A stretch of DNA of 64,000 nucleotides from MED-G105 sp039819085 (GCA_039819085.1 JBCBSQ010000002.1:124001-188000), one strand, 5' to 3'. Numbered from the stretch's first letter, positions 26,153 to 35,594 are shown. Notes: generated by a model not told the origin, from the sequence alone. Translations and numbers: made by a program.

Positions 26153-27142
26153 ATGCGCGCTGCCTCGAACGTCATATTCAACCTTCGGATTTCATTGATG
26201 GGGATCCTCGCGATCGCGCTTGCGGGCTGCGTAAGCTCGCCTGGAGACGGCGGCGATTCTGCAGTTGCGAAGCCTGTCTTTGTCGGGGAACTCCGCAAGG
26301 ACTATGGCGGCCGCCTGATCGTCCAGACGATGGTGAACGGACAGGGTCCGTTCGACTTCATTGTCGACACGGCGGCGACGCAAAGCGCCGTCTTCGACAA
26401 TCTCGTCGATCGGTTGGATCTCGCCGTCGAAGACCAGATTCGGCGTCGGGTCTTTAGTCTCGCAGGGGTTCAGCAGCGGCCAACGACGGTCCTCGAACGC
26501 CTGCAAATGGGCGGCGTCGCGCGGCCCGACCTGAACGTCGTCGTCTTCGCCGACTGGGACGACCAGGAAAGAACGCCGCAAGGCGTACTCGGCCTCGACG
26601 TCCTTGGCGCCTACATCATCCGGATTGATCCACGTACGAGCGAACTTTCGCTGTATCGACGCAGCGCGGCGCCGGATTTCACAGCCATGGGCTGGGCGGG
26701 CGCGCCGCTTAGGGCGTCAAACTTCGGCCTTTCAGGGTCGCCCCTCTATCTGCTGCCGGGCGAAATCGGCGGCCACCGGTTCGAAATGCTGCTCGACACG
26801 GGCTCAGAGATTTCACTTGGCAATTTCGCTCTATTGGAGCGGATCGTCGTCGCGCCGAGACGCGTCGATCTTGGCGCCCAGGCGACGCGCTTCAACGACG
26901 TCCTGGACAGAAGCGTGGAGGTTTACAACCTGCGGTACACGAACTTGCGATCCGCGGGCGTCAACTGGTTCGACGGACAAATGTACTTCACCGAAGCGCA
27001 GATCTTCAAAGATCTCGGTTTCGCCGAAAACTCTTTCGCCATATTGGGGAACGACATTCTCGCAGGACGCTCTATCGCAATCGACCTTATCGGGCTTAGA
27101 CTGTACGCATCTCCTTTCGCTCCGGCTGCGGAGGACGGTTAA
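26153..27142 (+). CDS. Aspartyl-protease-family lipoprotein (two-lobed)
   Basis: A 329-aa lipoprotein: the signal has the lipobox LAGC with Cys26 as the lipidated residue. Two retropepsin-like halves are visible, each with its own catalytic Asp: FIVDTAA (Asp72) and LLDTGSE (Asp215). The second matches the D-T/S-G consensus exactly, while the first has Ala in place of Gly. A single chain with both aspartates resembles a pepsin-like arrangement rather than a retropepsin dimer. The start follows GGACGGAA. It lies 20 bp before the amidohydrolase and is probably co-transcribed. Confidence 0.8.
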   Translation: MRAASNVIFNLRISLMGILAIALAGCVSSPGDGGDSAVAKPVFVGELRKDYGGRLIVQTMVNGQGPFDFIVDTAATQSAVFDNLVDRLDLAVEDQIRRRVFSLAGVQQRPTTVLERLQMGGVARPDLNVVVFADWDDQERTPQGVLGLDVLGAYIIRIDPRTSELSLYRRSAAPDFTAMGWAGAPLRASNFGLSGSPLYLLPGEIGGHRFEMLLDTGSEISLGNFALLERIVVAPRRVDLGAQATRFNDVLDRSVEVYNLRYTNLRSAGVNWFDGQMYFTEAQIFKDLGFAENSFAILGNDILAGRSIAIDLIGLRLYASPFAPAAEDG

Positions 27143-27162
27143 CACGGGAGGCGATAACGCAA

Positions 27163-28512
27163 ATGGGGAAAGCCGACGGCCGGGTCTCGAAGCGCCACTT
27201 GACGAAGAACCTGTGGGCTGGGGTGTGCGCGGCAATGACCCTTTCGGCCTCCGCGCTCGCTGACGATCTGACGATCGTCTATGCCGGAACGCTGCTCGCG
27301 CAACCCGGCGAGCAGCCGCTCGAAAATCAAACAATCATTATACGGAATGGCCTCTTCGACCGCGTCGCCGCCGGACAGCTCACCGTCGCGGAAGCGGGCG
27401 CAGGCGCCGAAGATGACGTTACGGTTTACGACCTCTCCGACATGTTCGTCATGCCGGGCCTGATTGACGGGCATGTGCACCTTACGGGCGAACTCGGCCC
27501 GAAACAGAAGCTCGCCCATGTGGAGCGCTCCGATCCCGATGTCGCAATGGTCGCCGCAGGCCATGCGAAAAAGACCCTGATGGCGGGCTTCACAACGGTG
27601 CGCGACGTCGGCGCCGCCGGCGGCGACGCGATTTTCGCGCTGAGAGACGGCGTTGCGCGCGGAGATGTCGTCGGCCCCCGGATCTTTGCGTCCGGCAGCA
27701 CCATTTCGCCAACAGGCGGGCACGGGCAGCGCCACGGGTATCGCGCAGACGTCATGCACGCCCTGCACTCCAGCGGCGTTTGCGACGGCGCCGACGCCTG
27801 CCGCAAGGCGGTGCGAAGACAGGTTCGACGGACCGCGGACCACATAAAACTCGTCGCCACGGGCGGCGTTCTGTCCGAAACGGCCGCCGGCACTGGCCAG
27901 CAGTTCTTCGAGGATGAGCTAGGGGCGATCATGGAGACGGCCCACAGCCTCGGGCGCAAAGTGACGGCGCATGCGCACGGCGCAAGCGGCATCAACGCCG
28001 CCCTGCGCGCCGGCGTCGATTCGATTGAACACGGCACTTTCGCAAATGATGAGTCATTCGCGCTATTCAAAGAGAAAGGCGCCTATCTTGTGCCGACAAT
28101 TCTGGCCGGCGTGACCGTCGCGGAAATCGCAGACAATCCGAACTCGTTCTTTCCAAAACCTATCCAGGAGAAAGCCAAGAGGGTTGGCCCACAGATTATC
28201 GATATGGTCAGGCGCGCGCACGCCGCCGGCGTGCCGATCGCGTTCGGCACCGACACCGGCGTTTCGAAGCATGGCGAAAACGCGCGTGAATTCGTGCTGC
28301 TGGTTGAAGCGGGCCTCACGCCCATGGAGGCCATTGCCGCGGCCACCGTCAAAATCGCCGACAACATGGACAAGTCGGACGTTCTCGGCACGGTTGAACC
28401 CGGCAAGTATGGCGACCTCGTTGCCGTTTATGGCGATCCTTTGAGCGACATCAGCGAACTCCTGGACGTTGACTTCGTGATGAAGGAAGGCGTCGCCTAC
28501 AAGACGCGCTGA
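27163..28512 (+). CDS. Exported amidohydrolase (Xaa-Pro dipeptidase type)
   Basis: A 449-aa metal-dependent hydrolase with a secretion signal (LWAGVCAAMTLSASALA). The first metal site is GLIDGHVHL; later come VRDVGAAGGD, HAHGASGINAALRAGVDSIEHG (seen in parts, with two His ligands) and AFGTDTGVSKHG with the catalytic Asp. The C-terminus has EPGKYGDLV as in imidazolonepropionase-like enzymes. Homologues are often called Xaa-Pro dipeptidases. It acts probably in the periplasm, after the aspartyl lipoprotein. Confidence 0.88.
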   Translation: MGKADGRVSKRHLTKNLWAGVCAAMTLSASALADDLTIVYAGTLLAQPGEQPLENQTIIIRNGLFDRVAAGQLTVAEAGAGAEDDVTVYDLSDMFVMPGLIDGHVHLTGELGPKQKLAHVERSDPDVAMVAAGHAKKTLMAGFTTVRDVGAAGGDAIFALRDGVARGDVVGPRIFASGSTISPTGGHGQRHGYRADVMHALHSSGVCDGADACRKAVRRQVRRTADHIKLVATGGVLSETAAGTGQQFFEDELGAIMETAHSLGRKVTAHAHGASGINAALRAGVDSIEHGTFANDESFALFKEKGAYLVPTILAGVTVAEIADNPNSFFPKPIQEKAKRVGPQIIDMVRRAHAAGVPIAFGTDTGVSKHGENAREFVLLVEAGLTPMEAIAAATVKIADNMDKSDVLGTVEPGKYGDLVAVYGDPLSDISELLDVDFVMKEGVAYKTR

Positions 28513-28637
28513 TTCCGTCGCCTCGCCATGAAGACGCCGCTTGGCGGCTTCCCGCAAAAAATCCTTACCCGTTCTTAACGCCTTCCCGGCAGGCTCATGC
28601 GCGACAGCCTTCTTGCAGGTTTTCGGGGAGATGGGCC

Positions 28638-29627
28638 ATGGGCGGCGCAACCAACGCAAACGCCGAAATTGACCAGCGCCTGACGCGCGTCGGCGCGGAC
28701 GGATATGTCTGCGCAGAGGACGTACTTTTCCTGCGCCAGGAAATCTATCCGGACGGCGTCGTCGACAGACGCGAACTCGCCAGCGTCTTCGCGCTCGCCG
28801 AACGCGCAGGCGATGGCGACCAGGAATGGCGAGACTTCTTCGGCGAGATCTGCGCCGACTTTTTCCTCAATGAAGAAGAACCGGCGGGCTACATTACGAA
28901 TGGCGACTTTGCCGCGTTGAAGGCACTTGTCGTACGCGACGACGCCGCGCCGTCAGAACTTGAGCTGTGCATGCTCGTCCGACTCATGGAGAAAGCGGTC
29001 GCGACCCCCAACGACATGGCGGAATTCGTCGGTGAACAGATCAAACGCGAAATCCTCGCCAAGGACGCTCCAAGCGTCACCTGCCGCGAAGCGCACCTCC
29101 TGCGCCGGTATCTGTATGCCGCTGGCGGAGCGGGCGCGATCGCGATCACCCGCGACGAAGCGGAGCTTCTCTTCGACATTCATGACGCGACCGCCGCGTC
29201 GGAGAACGCCAGCGAATGGAACGAGCTTTTCGTCAAGGCAATCGCCGCGCACCTGATGCAGTATGTTGGATACAAACCATTGCCGCGCGAAGAAGCGCTC
29301 CGGCTGCACGAGTGGGCGAACGACCATACGGTGAATGTCGGCGGGTTCATGTCGTCGATGTTTTCAGGCGGGCTCCGCGCCATCCTTGAGGCCTACGGAC
29401 TTAAGAAACGCTCCGGTCGGCGCAAGGACGACGACGAGATCGCCATCGCCATTGCCGAGGAGGTATCGGCCCGCGAAGCGGATTGGCTCGCCGACCGCAT
29501 CGGCCGCAACGCCGTCGTTGACGATGCGGAACACGCGCTTCTCGGCTACCTGAAAGAGCTGGAGGCGGACCTTCCGCCGAAGCTGAAAGCGCTCGCCGAA
29601 GGCGCAGGCCTCGCCCGGACCGCCTGA
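28638..29627 (+). CDS. Unknown helical protein with internal repeats
   Basis: A 329-aa cytosolic protein of unknown family. It has at least two clear copies of a helical unit: VCAEDVLFLRQEIYPDG followed by EWRDFFGEICADFFL, and VTCREAHLLRRYLYAAGG followed by EWNELFVKAIAAHLMQYV. A weaker middle copy starts at YITNGDFAALKALVV. The repeat pattern recalls TerB- or EF-hand-like bundles, but no calcium loop is complete. The C-terminal 90 residues hold FSGGLRAILEAYGLKKRSGR and are acidic. It stands alone. Confidence 0.65.
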   Translation: MGGATNANAEIDQRLTRVGADGYVCAEDVLFLRQEIYPDGVVDRRELASVFALAERAGDGDQEWRDFFGEICADFFLNEEEPAGYITNGDFAALKALVVRDDAAPSELELCMLVRLMEKAVATPNDMAEFVGEQIKREILAKDAPSVTCREAHLLRRYLYAAGGAGAIAITRDEAELLFDIHDATAASENASEWNELFVKAIAAHLMQYVGYKPLPREEALRLHEWANDHTVNVGGFMSSMFSGGLRAILEAYGLKKRSGRRKDDDEIAIAIAEEVSAREADWLADRIGRNAVVDDAEHALLGYLKELEADLPPKLKALAEGAGLARTA

Positions 29628-29640
29628 CGCAGACCGACGC

Positions 29641-30156
29641 TCAGGACCCTGTTCGGCTCGCCCGGAAATGATTTCGGAATGAAGCGACAACGTCCGCCCA
29701 TTTGCCGATGCTGTCGGCGACATGCGCGCGCGTCACCCCGCCGTCGAGGTCGATAACGTAGTCGACGCCAACTTCATTCTTGCCGTCGACCACATAGGCT
29801 CGGCCGAACACCTGGCGCTCATTGAAGGCGTTGACCGCGCCGAAATCATCAGTCGTCGCATCGCGTCCAAGATTGAAGTTCGCGAAGAAAAGCAGGGTCG
29901 AGCACGCCCCGCCGGCGCAATCCATCGCGCGAACGAAGTACAATATGTCGCCCGCAATGACTCGCGCGACTGGCGCGCCGCTATCGACGTCCTCCAACAG
30001 GCTCGCCGCGAGGCCGGCCGCCTCAAGGGCGGCGATGATCTCATCGCCCGTCATCGCGTCCGTGACTTCAGCGCGCGCAGGCGCGCCTCCCGCCACGATG
30101 GCGATCGCCACGCCGCCTGCGATGGTCGACAAAACCCGCTTCGTCCGATTCGACAT
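29641..30156 (-). CDS. Exported YbjN-domain protein
   Basis: A 171-aa protein with a signal peptide (VLSTIAGGVAIAIVAGGAPARA). The mature part follows YbjN closely: MTGDEIIAALEAAGL, then a CAGGACSTLLFFANF disulfide hairpin, VNAFNERQVFGRAYV and YVIDLDGGVT. The ATG at 30156 follows GGGGTGGGG. No activity is established for YbjN proteins. It is divergent from the MarR gene. Confidence 0.82.
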   Translation of the reverse strand: MSNRTKRVLSTIAGGVAIAIVAGGAPARAEVTDAMTGDEIIAALEAAGLAASLLEDVDSGAPVARVIAGDILYFVRAMDCAGGACSTLLFFANFNLGRDATTDDFGAVNAFNERQVFGRAYVVDGKNEVGVDYVIDLDGGVTRAHVADSIGKWADVVASFRNHFRASRTGS

Positions 30157-30282
30157 GCCCCACCCCGATACGACTTGAGGAACAATGCCCGGCTTTCGAG
30201 CCCTGCTCAATGGGCGTGCGGCCATGCTTGCGCGTCGTTGCGCGGATTGACGCGGCAATTTACTACGAGTATGAAATATCTT

Positions 30283-30296
30283 GTTCATATGCGAAC
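30283..30296. promoter_or_regulatory. Possible MarR operator
   Basis: GTTCATATGCGAAC has inverted arms GTTC and GAAC around a 6-nt centre, 10 bp before the MarR start. MarR proteins often repress their own gene from such sites. The arms are short, so chance is possible. Confidence 0.35.
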
Positions 30297-30305
30297 TAAG
30301 TGCTT

Positions 30306-30767
30306 ATGCCCCTTCGCGTCTTTCATCAGCTTCAGCGCGCCCATGCGGGCGTCTTTCGCGCGGCGGATCGGCGTTTGAAGGCGGAATTCGGGCTGACGTC
30401 AGCGCAACAAGCGATCCTGTTCCATCTTGCGGAGGAAGACGGGTCGCCCATCAGCGCTATTGCCGACGCTCTCAATATGGGCAAGTCGAGCCTTACCGGG
30501 CTCGTTGATCGCATGGCGGCGCGGGGGCTGGTCCGCCGCGCGTCGGATGACGCCGACGGCCGCGTCATTCGGATAAACCTGACGCCCGAGGGCGCGCGGC
30601 GGGTCCGCGAAACCGCAACGCTCACCAAGGCGATCAACGCTGACCTCCTCGCCGAATTCACGCATCAAGAGCAGGCCGTCATTGCGCGGTTTCTGAGTTT
30701 TCTTGCAGACGACGCCGGCGCGCTGATCGAAAAAGGCGCCGCGTCGAATACGAAACAATCCGCCTAG
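30306..30767 (+). CDS. MarR-family transcriptional regulator
   Basis: A 153-aa winged-helix repressor. The core is FGLTSAQQAILFHLAEEDG, then ISAIADALNMGKSSLTGLVDRM (recognition helix, in parts) and the wing DDADGRVIRINLTPEGARR. The ATG at 30306 is chosen over a GTG two codons earlier. The enoyl-CoA hydratase that follows 47 bp later may be in the same transcript and could be its regulatory target. Confidence 0.9.
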   Translation: MPLRVFHQLQRAHAGVFRAADRRLKAEFGLTSAQQAILFHLAEEDGSPISAIADALNMGKSSLTGLVDRMAARGLVRRASDDADGRVIRINLTPEGARRVRETATLTKAINADLLAEFTHQEQAVIARFLSFLADDAGALIEKGAASNTKQSA

Positions 30768-30814
30768 AGAAGAGGCTTTAAAGAGGCGCAGACGCCTCGG
30801 AAAGGACCGCCGAG

Positions 30815-31570
30815 ATGAGCGACCATGTTTTGATTGCCGCTGACGATCGCGCGATCACGATCACGTTCAATCGTCCGGAACGGCGCAACGCCCTCTCCCA
30901 TGACGCATACGCCGCCGTTGCAGACGCCCTTGCAGACGCGGACGCGCGCGAGGATGTGCGCGCCGTCGTGATCACGGGAGCCGGCGAAGCGTTCACATCC
31001 GGCAACGACATCGCGGATTTCATGCAGCCCTATCCGCACGGCGAGCCGCCGGTGATGCGGTTTCTCGCCGCCATTCGAGACGCCGAGACGCCGCTCTTTT
31101 GCGCCGTTAACGGCGCGGCTGTCGGCGTCGGCCTGACGATGCTTCTGCATGCCGATTTCGCCTTTGCGTCGAAGACCGCGACGTTCAAAGCGCCCTTTGC
31201 AGCCCTTGGCCTTGTCCCGGAAGCGGCGTCATCAATGCTGCTTCCAGAGCGCGTCGGACACGCCATGGCGAACGACATTCTGATCGCCGGCAGAACCCTC
31301 AACGCCGAAGAAGCGCTCCGCTGCGGGCTCGTTTCCCGGGTCCTGGCGCCGGACGCGCTGATGGCGGAGACCATGGCGGTCGCCCGATCGGTCGCATCGC
31401 TTGCGCCCAACGCGGTGAAGCGTTCCCGAGCGCTCATCCGCGGCGACCGCGCCGCCATCGCGGCGCGCATGGCGGAGGAGAACGCGCTTTTCGCCGAACA
31501 GCTCGCCTCGCCTGAGTTCGCGGAATCTGCGGCCGCCTTCATGCAAAAGCGCGCGCCGAACTTCGGCTAG
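30815..31570 (+). CDS. Enoyl-CoA hydratase/isomerase-family protein
   Basis: A 251-aa crotonase. Oxyanion-hole segments are EAFTSGNDIADF and NGAAVGVGLTMLL, and the substrate loop includes FAALGLVPEAASSMLLP. The Gly-Leu-Val-Pro-Glu-Ala-Ala-Ser pattern is common in isomerase-like members. The likely role is fatty-acid or related acyl-CoA metabolism; the exact substrate is not apparent. Together with the MarR gene it forms a small unit. Confidence 0.88.
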   Translation: MSDHVLIAADDRAITITFNRPERRNALSHDAYAAVADALADADAREDVRAVVITGAGEAFTSGNDIADFMQPYPHGEPPVMRFLAAIRDAETPLFCAVNGAAVGVGLTMLLHADFAFASKTATFKAPFAALGLVPEAASSMLLPERVGHAMANDILIAGRTLNAEEALRCGLVSRVLAPDALMAETMAVARSVASLAPNAVKRSRALIRGDRAAIAARMAEENALFAEQLASPEFAESAAAFMQKRAPNFG

Positions 31571-31658
31571 CGCGGCGCGCCGGAGATTGCGCGCTCCTTG
31601 CCAATTCGACCTATAGGGACCACGGGTTCCGCGTCAGTCGGGGGAGTGAAAGGAAGAG

Positions 31659-32282
31659 ATGGAAAAGGGGTGGGTCGGACGCGCCGTCTTCGAAAGCGGG
31701 TTGATCGTCATCGGCGTCGTTCTCGGCTTCATCGTCAATGAGTGGCGGGAAGGCAGGGCCGCCGCGGCGGAGGCGGCGCGGTCGCTTGACCGGATTGTCG
31801 CGGAGATCGAACTCAACCGGTCCCGGATCAAGCGCATCCTTCCGTATCATCAGCGGGTCGCCGCCGAGCTCGCCGACTTCGACTATTCCACCCTCGCCAA
31901 CGAAGAAGGCGTGCAAACGATCCTTGTGGAGGCCTTGTTCGGCGACATAGCGACCGAAGGCGTCGGCGATCTCATTCTTCAGGACGAAGCGTGGCGGACG
32001 GCGCTTGAGCAGGACGCGCTCGCCGCAGCCGACTTTTCGACCCTCACCCGGATCGCCAGCCTTTACGAACTGACCCTGTCAGGCCCGAACGCGAGCTGGC
32101 GCGCCATAATCGATCAGATCGACGAGCAAGCTTCATTCACGCCCGCCGAAACAGTCCCGGCGCTAAAGCGCATGACGCTTAAGTACCAGAATCTCGTCGC
32201 GCAGGAGAAATACGTGCTGGAGGAAATCGACCGCGCGCTGGCCGAGGTGCAAGGGCCCACGGGACGACAATCGCACGAGTGA
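31659..32282 (+). CDS. Single-pass membrane protein of unknown function
   Basis: A 207-aa protein with an N-terminal anchor (FESGLIVIGVVLGFIVNEW) followed by a mostly helical domain with an early coiled-coil-like stretch (AARSLDRIVAEIELNRSR). The anchor-NEWRE-then-helix pattern is shared with many uncharacterised bacterial proteins. AAGGAAGAG lies just before the ATG. It is 120 bp upstream of sdhC and unrelated in function as far as can be seen. Confidence 0.65.
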   Translation: MEKGWVGRAVFESGLIVIGVVLGFIVNEWREGRAAAAEAARSLDRIVAEIELNRSRIKRILPYHQRVAAELADFDYSTLANEEGVQTILVEALFGDIATEGVGDLILQDEAWRTALEQDALAAADFSTLTRIASLYELTLSGPNASWRAIIDQIDEQASFTPAETVPALKRMTLKYQNLVAQEKYVLEEIDRALAEVQGPTGRQSHE

Positions 32283-32401
32283 CCTGAAAGGCCGGGACCG
32301 CTCCAATCGCCGAGTGACGGCGGCGGTTCAGGCTTTTCGCCGCGTTGACTTGGCGCCGACGCAATCTAGGTTCGGCGGCGTCCAACGATAAGGAATTCCC
32401 G

Positions 32402-32833
32402 ATGGTCGACACGCCAGCCGGCGCCGCAAGGCCGACAGCCGCCCCGCCCCATTCGCCGCCGCTTTCCCCGCACCTTCAGATCTGGCGGTTCACGCCGACC
32501 ATGGCCGCATCGATCACCCAGCGGGCGACGGGGGTTGCGAATTTCACCGGAACGGCGCTCCTTGCTATCTGGGCGTTCGCCGCGGCCCGCGGGGAGGCCT
32601 GGTTCGCGCCAGTCGCCGGGTTCCTCGCCTCACCCATCGGCCAACTCATCATTCTCGGCTATATCTGGTCGCTTGTCTTTCACGGGCTCGGCGGGCTCAG
32701 GTATCTGTATACGGACACCGGTCGCGGTCTGGAGCCGGAAACCGCGACGAAGGCCGCGATCGCAGTGTATGTTGGCTCGATCGTTGTGACACTTTTCATT
32801 GCCGGCGCGGCGCTCGCCGCGCGCGCGAGCTGA
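32402..32833 (+). CDS. sdhC: Succinate dehydrogenase cytochrome b556 subunit
   Basis: A 143-aa membrane anchor of complex II with three helices. It has SPHLQIWRFTPTMAASITQRATG, read in parts, which includes the ubiquinone-site Ser/Arg region, and VFHGLGGLRYLYTD, where the His is the expected haem b ligand. The ATG at 32402 follows AAGGAA. It starts the sdhC-sdhD-sdhA unit. Confidence 0.95.
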   Translation: MVDTPAGAARPTAAPPHSPPLSPHLQIWRFTPTMAASITQRATGVANFTGTALLAIWAFAAARGEAWFAPVAGFLASPIGQLIILGYIWSLVFHGLGGLRYLYTDTGRGLEPETATKAAIAVYVGSIVVTLFIAGAALAARAS

Positions 32834-32845
32834 GCAGGGGGCCGC

Positions 32846-33169
32846 ATGTCCGAACGACCAACCTCCACCTTCGCCGCCCAGCGGGCGAGCGCATTCGTCC
32901 TGATACCGATCGCACTTTGGTTTCTATGGAGCCTCGCCGCGCATGCCGGCGAAGACATTGAGGGCGCGCGCGCCTGGCTGGGGCAGCTTCACAACAAGCT
33001 CCTCTTCGGCCTCTTCGTCACCGTCGGCGTCTTTCATGGCCGCATCGGCCTGCACGAAATCATCCAGGACTATTTCTACGGCGGGATGGCGAAAACGCTC
33101 GACACAATTGCGATCGTCGCAGCCGCTCTGATCGCGCTCATCACCTGGATCTCGCTTTTCCAGATTTGA
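32846..33169 (+). CDS. sdhD: Succinate dehydrogenase hydrophobic anchor subunit
   Basis: A 107-aa anchor with three helices; the helix-two HGRIGLHEIIQDY contains the haem/quinone-associated His and Asp-Tyr. It lies 12 bp after sdhC, as expected for co-translation. It is short but within range for alphaproteobacteria. Confidence 0.93.
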   Translation: MSERPTSTFAAQRASAFVLIPIALWFLWSLAAHAGEDIEGARAWLGQLHNKLLFGLFVTVGVFHGRIGLHEIIQDYFYGGMAKTLDTIAIVAAALIALITWISLFQI

Positions 33170-33225
33170 CGTCAGCCGCTTTTTTGTCCGCTCAACGATC
33201 ATCATAGCACTGAAAGCCGTCCATC

Positions 33226-35013
33226 ATGACCGACAGCTACGAAATCATCGACCATCAATATGACGTCGTCGTCGTCGGCGCCGGCGGCTCGGGGCTCCGC
33301 GCGACCCTCGGCGCGGCGCAAGCGGGCCTGAAGACCGCCTGCGTCACGAAGGTCTTCCCGACGCGCTCACATACGGTCGCGGCGCAAGGCGGCATTTCGG
33401 CGGCCCTCGGCAATATGAGCGAGGACGACTGGCGCTGGCACATGTACGACACGGTCAAGGGCTCCGACTGGCTCGGCGATCAGGACGCAATCGAGTATCT
33501 CTGCAAGAACGCGCCGGCCGCCGTCTACGAACTGGAGCACTGGGGCGTGCCGTTCTCGCGCACCGAAGACGGCAAGATCTATCAGCGCGCGTTCGGCGGC
33601 ATGACGAAGAACTATGGCGAAGGACAGGTTCAACGCACCTGCGCCGCCGCCGACCGGACGGGCCACGCCATCCTGCACACGCTTTACGGCCAGTCGGTGA
33701 AGCAGAACGCGAAATTCTTCATCGAGTACTTCGCCCTCGACCTCATCATGTCCGAGGACGGACAATGTCAGGGCCTGATGGCCTGGAAGCTAGACGACGG
33801 CACGATCCACCGTTTCGCGGCGAAGATGGTGATCCTCGCCACGGGGGGCTATGGCCGGGTCTATTTCTCCTGCACATCCGCGCACACCTGCACCGGCGAC
33901 GGCAACGCAATGGTGCTGCGCGCCGGCCTGCCGCTTCAGGACATGGAGTTCGTGCAGTTCCACCCGACAGGCATTTACGGCGCCGGCGTCCTCATCACCG
34001 AAGGCGCGCGCGGCGAAGGCGGGTACCTCACGAACTCCGAGGGCGAACGCTTCATGGAGCGCTATGCGCCCTCCGCAAAAGACCTCGCCTCGCGCGACGT
34101 CGTCTCGCGATCGATGACCATGGAGATCCGCAAGGGCCGCGGCGTCGGCGCCGATGGCGACCACATTCATCTGAACCTCAATCACCTGGACCCGGCGATC
34201 CTCGCCGAGCGCCTGCCCGGCATTTCGGAGAGCGCGAAAATCTTCGCCGGCGTCGACGTGACGAAAGAGCCGATCCCGGTCCTCCCCACCGTCCACTATA
34301 ATATGGGCGGCATACCGACGAATTATCACGGCGAGGTCGTCACCAAGAAGGGCGAGGACGCCAACGCCATCGTGCCGGGTCTCATGGCCATCGGCGAGGC
34401 GGCGTGCGTCTCCGTTCATGGCGCGAACCGGCTCGGGTCCAATTCGCTGATCGACCTCGTCGTCTTCGGGCGCGCGGCGGGCCTCAGGTGCGGTGACGTC
34501 GTCGACAAGGACGCGCCGATCCCGACGCTCGCCAAAGACGCCGGAACCGAAGCCCTCGCCCGCCTCGACAAGTTCCGCTACGCGCAAGGCGGCGCCCCGA
34601 CGGCCGAGCTGCGCCTCAAAATGCAGAAGGTGATGCAGAACAATTGCGCTGTCTTCCGCACCGGCGAGGTCCTGGAGGAAGGCCAGAGCCTCATCGCCGA
34701 CGTCTATTCGGGCCTGCCCGACATCTCCGTCGCCGACCGGTCCATGATCTGGAACACCGACCTCGTCGAAACGCTGGAGTTCGACAACCTCATCGAGCAG
34801 GCGGTGGTGACCATGGAGTCCGCCGCCAACCGCAAGGAAAGCCGCGGCGCTCACGCCCGCGAGGACTGTCCGGACCGGGACGATGAGAACTGGATGAAGC
34901 ACACGATTTCCTGGTTCCAGAACGGCAAGGCCTCGCTAGACTACCGGCCGGTGCATGATTATACGTTGACGGACGAAATCTCCTATATCGAGCCGAAAGC
35001 GCGGGTGTACTAA
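33226..35013 (+). CDS. sdhA: Succinate dehydrogenase flavoprotein subunit
   Basis: The 595-aa catalytic subunit that oxidises succinate to fumarate. The dinucleotide loop is VVVGAGGSGLRA; the covalent FAD His is in TRSHTVAAQGG; the substrate loop contains HPTGIYGAG and ITEGARGEGG; and the C-terminus has SRGAHAREDCPDRDD, ending in the usual IEPKARVY. It follows sdhD by 56 bp. sdhB is not next; three kilobases of other genes intervene. Confidence 0.98.
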   Translation: MTDSYEIIDHQYDVVVVGAGGSGLRATLGAAQAGLKTACVTKVFPTRSHTVAAQGGISAALGNMSEDDWRWHMYDTVKGSDWLGDQDAIEYLCKNAPAAVYELEHWGVPFSRTEDGKIYQRAFGGMTKNYGEGQVQRTCAAADRTGHAILHTLYGQSVKQNAKFFIEYFALDLIMSEDGQCQGLMAWKLDDGTIHRFAAKMVILATGGYGRVYFSCTSAHTCTGDGNAMVLRAGLPLQDMEFVQFHPTGIYGAGVLITEGARGEGGYLTNSEGERFMERYAPSAKDLASRDVVSRSMTMEIRKGRGVGADGDHIHLNLNHLDPAILAERLPGISESAKIFAGVDVTKEPIPVLPTVHYNMGGIPTNYHGEVVTKKGEDANAIVPGLMAIGEAACVSVHGANRLGSNSLIDLVVFGRAAGLRCGDVVDKDAPIPTLAKDAGTEALARLDKFRYAQGGAPTAELRLKMQKVMQNNCAVFRTGEVLEEGQSLIADVYSGLPDISVADRSMIWNTDLVETLEFDNLIEQAVVTMESAANRKESRGAHAREDCPDRDDENWMKHTISWFQNGKASLDYRPVHDYTLTDEISYIEPKARVY

Positions 35014-35039
35014 GCGACTCGCCCCCGGCGCTTCGCGCC

Positions 35040-35594
35040 TCATCGCCGATCCTTCATCACGGTTCGGAACGTAATCGATACGCGCCGTCCCCGGCTCACC
35101 CGGCGCCCTTCAACAACATCGCTTTTGCGGGGCGCAATTCCATGGCGCCAGCGCCATCGCGCTTGTCCGGTTAAGACAAGCAGACTTCTTGGCGGCAGCG
35201 ACAGCTCCGTCCGGCGCTCGGTCTCCGAATCATCAAACGCCATCACAGTCGCCGACCCAAGGCTCAACGAGGCGACGACATCACAGAAGGCCGGGGAATC
35301 GACATGCGGCGCAATCCCCTGCCCCGGAAGATATTCATTGACGATCGCCTGATCGAACTCGGCGCCAGCAATGACGCCGACGCGGATCACGAGGTCTTTA
35401 AGCCATGGCGGGAAAGGCCCCAGGAATGCACCCTCGCCGACGCCGCGCTTTGAGTAGTCATAACGCCAACCGAAATGCCGCACACGCCGCTTCAGGGCGG
35501 CATCCCACTCGCCCGCGTTGGTTTCACGCAAGAGCGCGCTCTCTACCGATGGCGAAACAAAGTCCTCGATCAGCCGCAGGCCTTCTATAGTCAT
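35040..35594 (-). CDS. ALKBH8-like 2-oxoglutarate/Fe(II) oxygenase
   Basis: A 184-aa AlkB-family dioxygenase. The iron ligands are His97 and Asp99 (in NEYLPGQGIAPHVDS) and His151; the 2-oxoglutarate-binding RX5R is Arg171-Arg177 (RVSITFR). The GQGIAPHVDS...VASLSLGSATVMAF stretch resembles human ALKBH8 more than E. coli AlkB. ALKBH8 hydroxylates a wobble-uridine side chain in tRNA. The ATG overlaps the stop of the methyltransferase upstream as ATGA, so the two are translationally coupled. RNA modification is the favoured role; DNA alkylation repair remains possible. Confidence 0.88.
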   Translation of the reverse strand: MTIEGLRLIEDFVSPSVESALLRETNAGEWDAALKRRVRHFGWRYDYSKRGVGEGAFLGPFPPWLKDLVIRVGVIAGAEFDQAIVNEYLPGQGIAPHVDSPAFCDVVASLSLGSATVMAFDDSETERRTELSLPPRSLLVLTGQARWRWRHGIAPRKSDVVEGRRVSRGRRVSITFRTVMKDRR

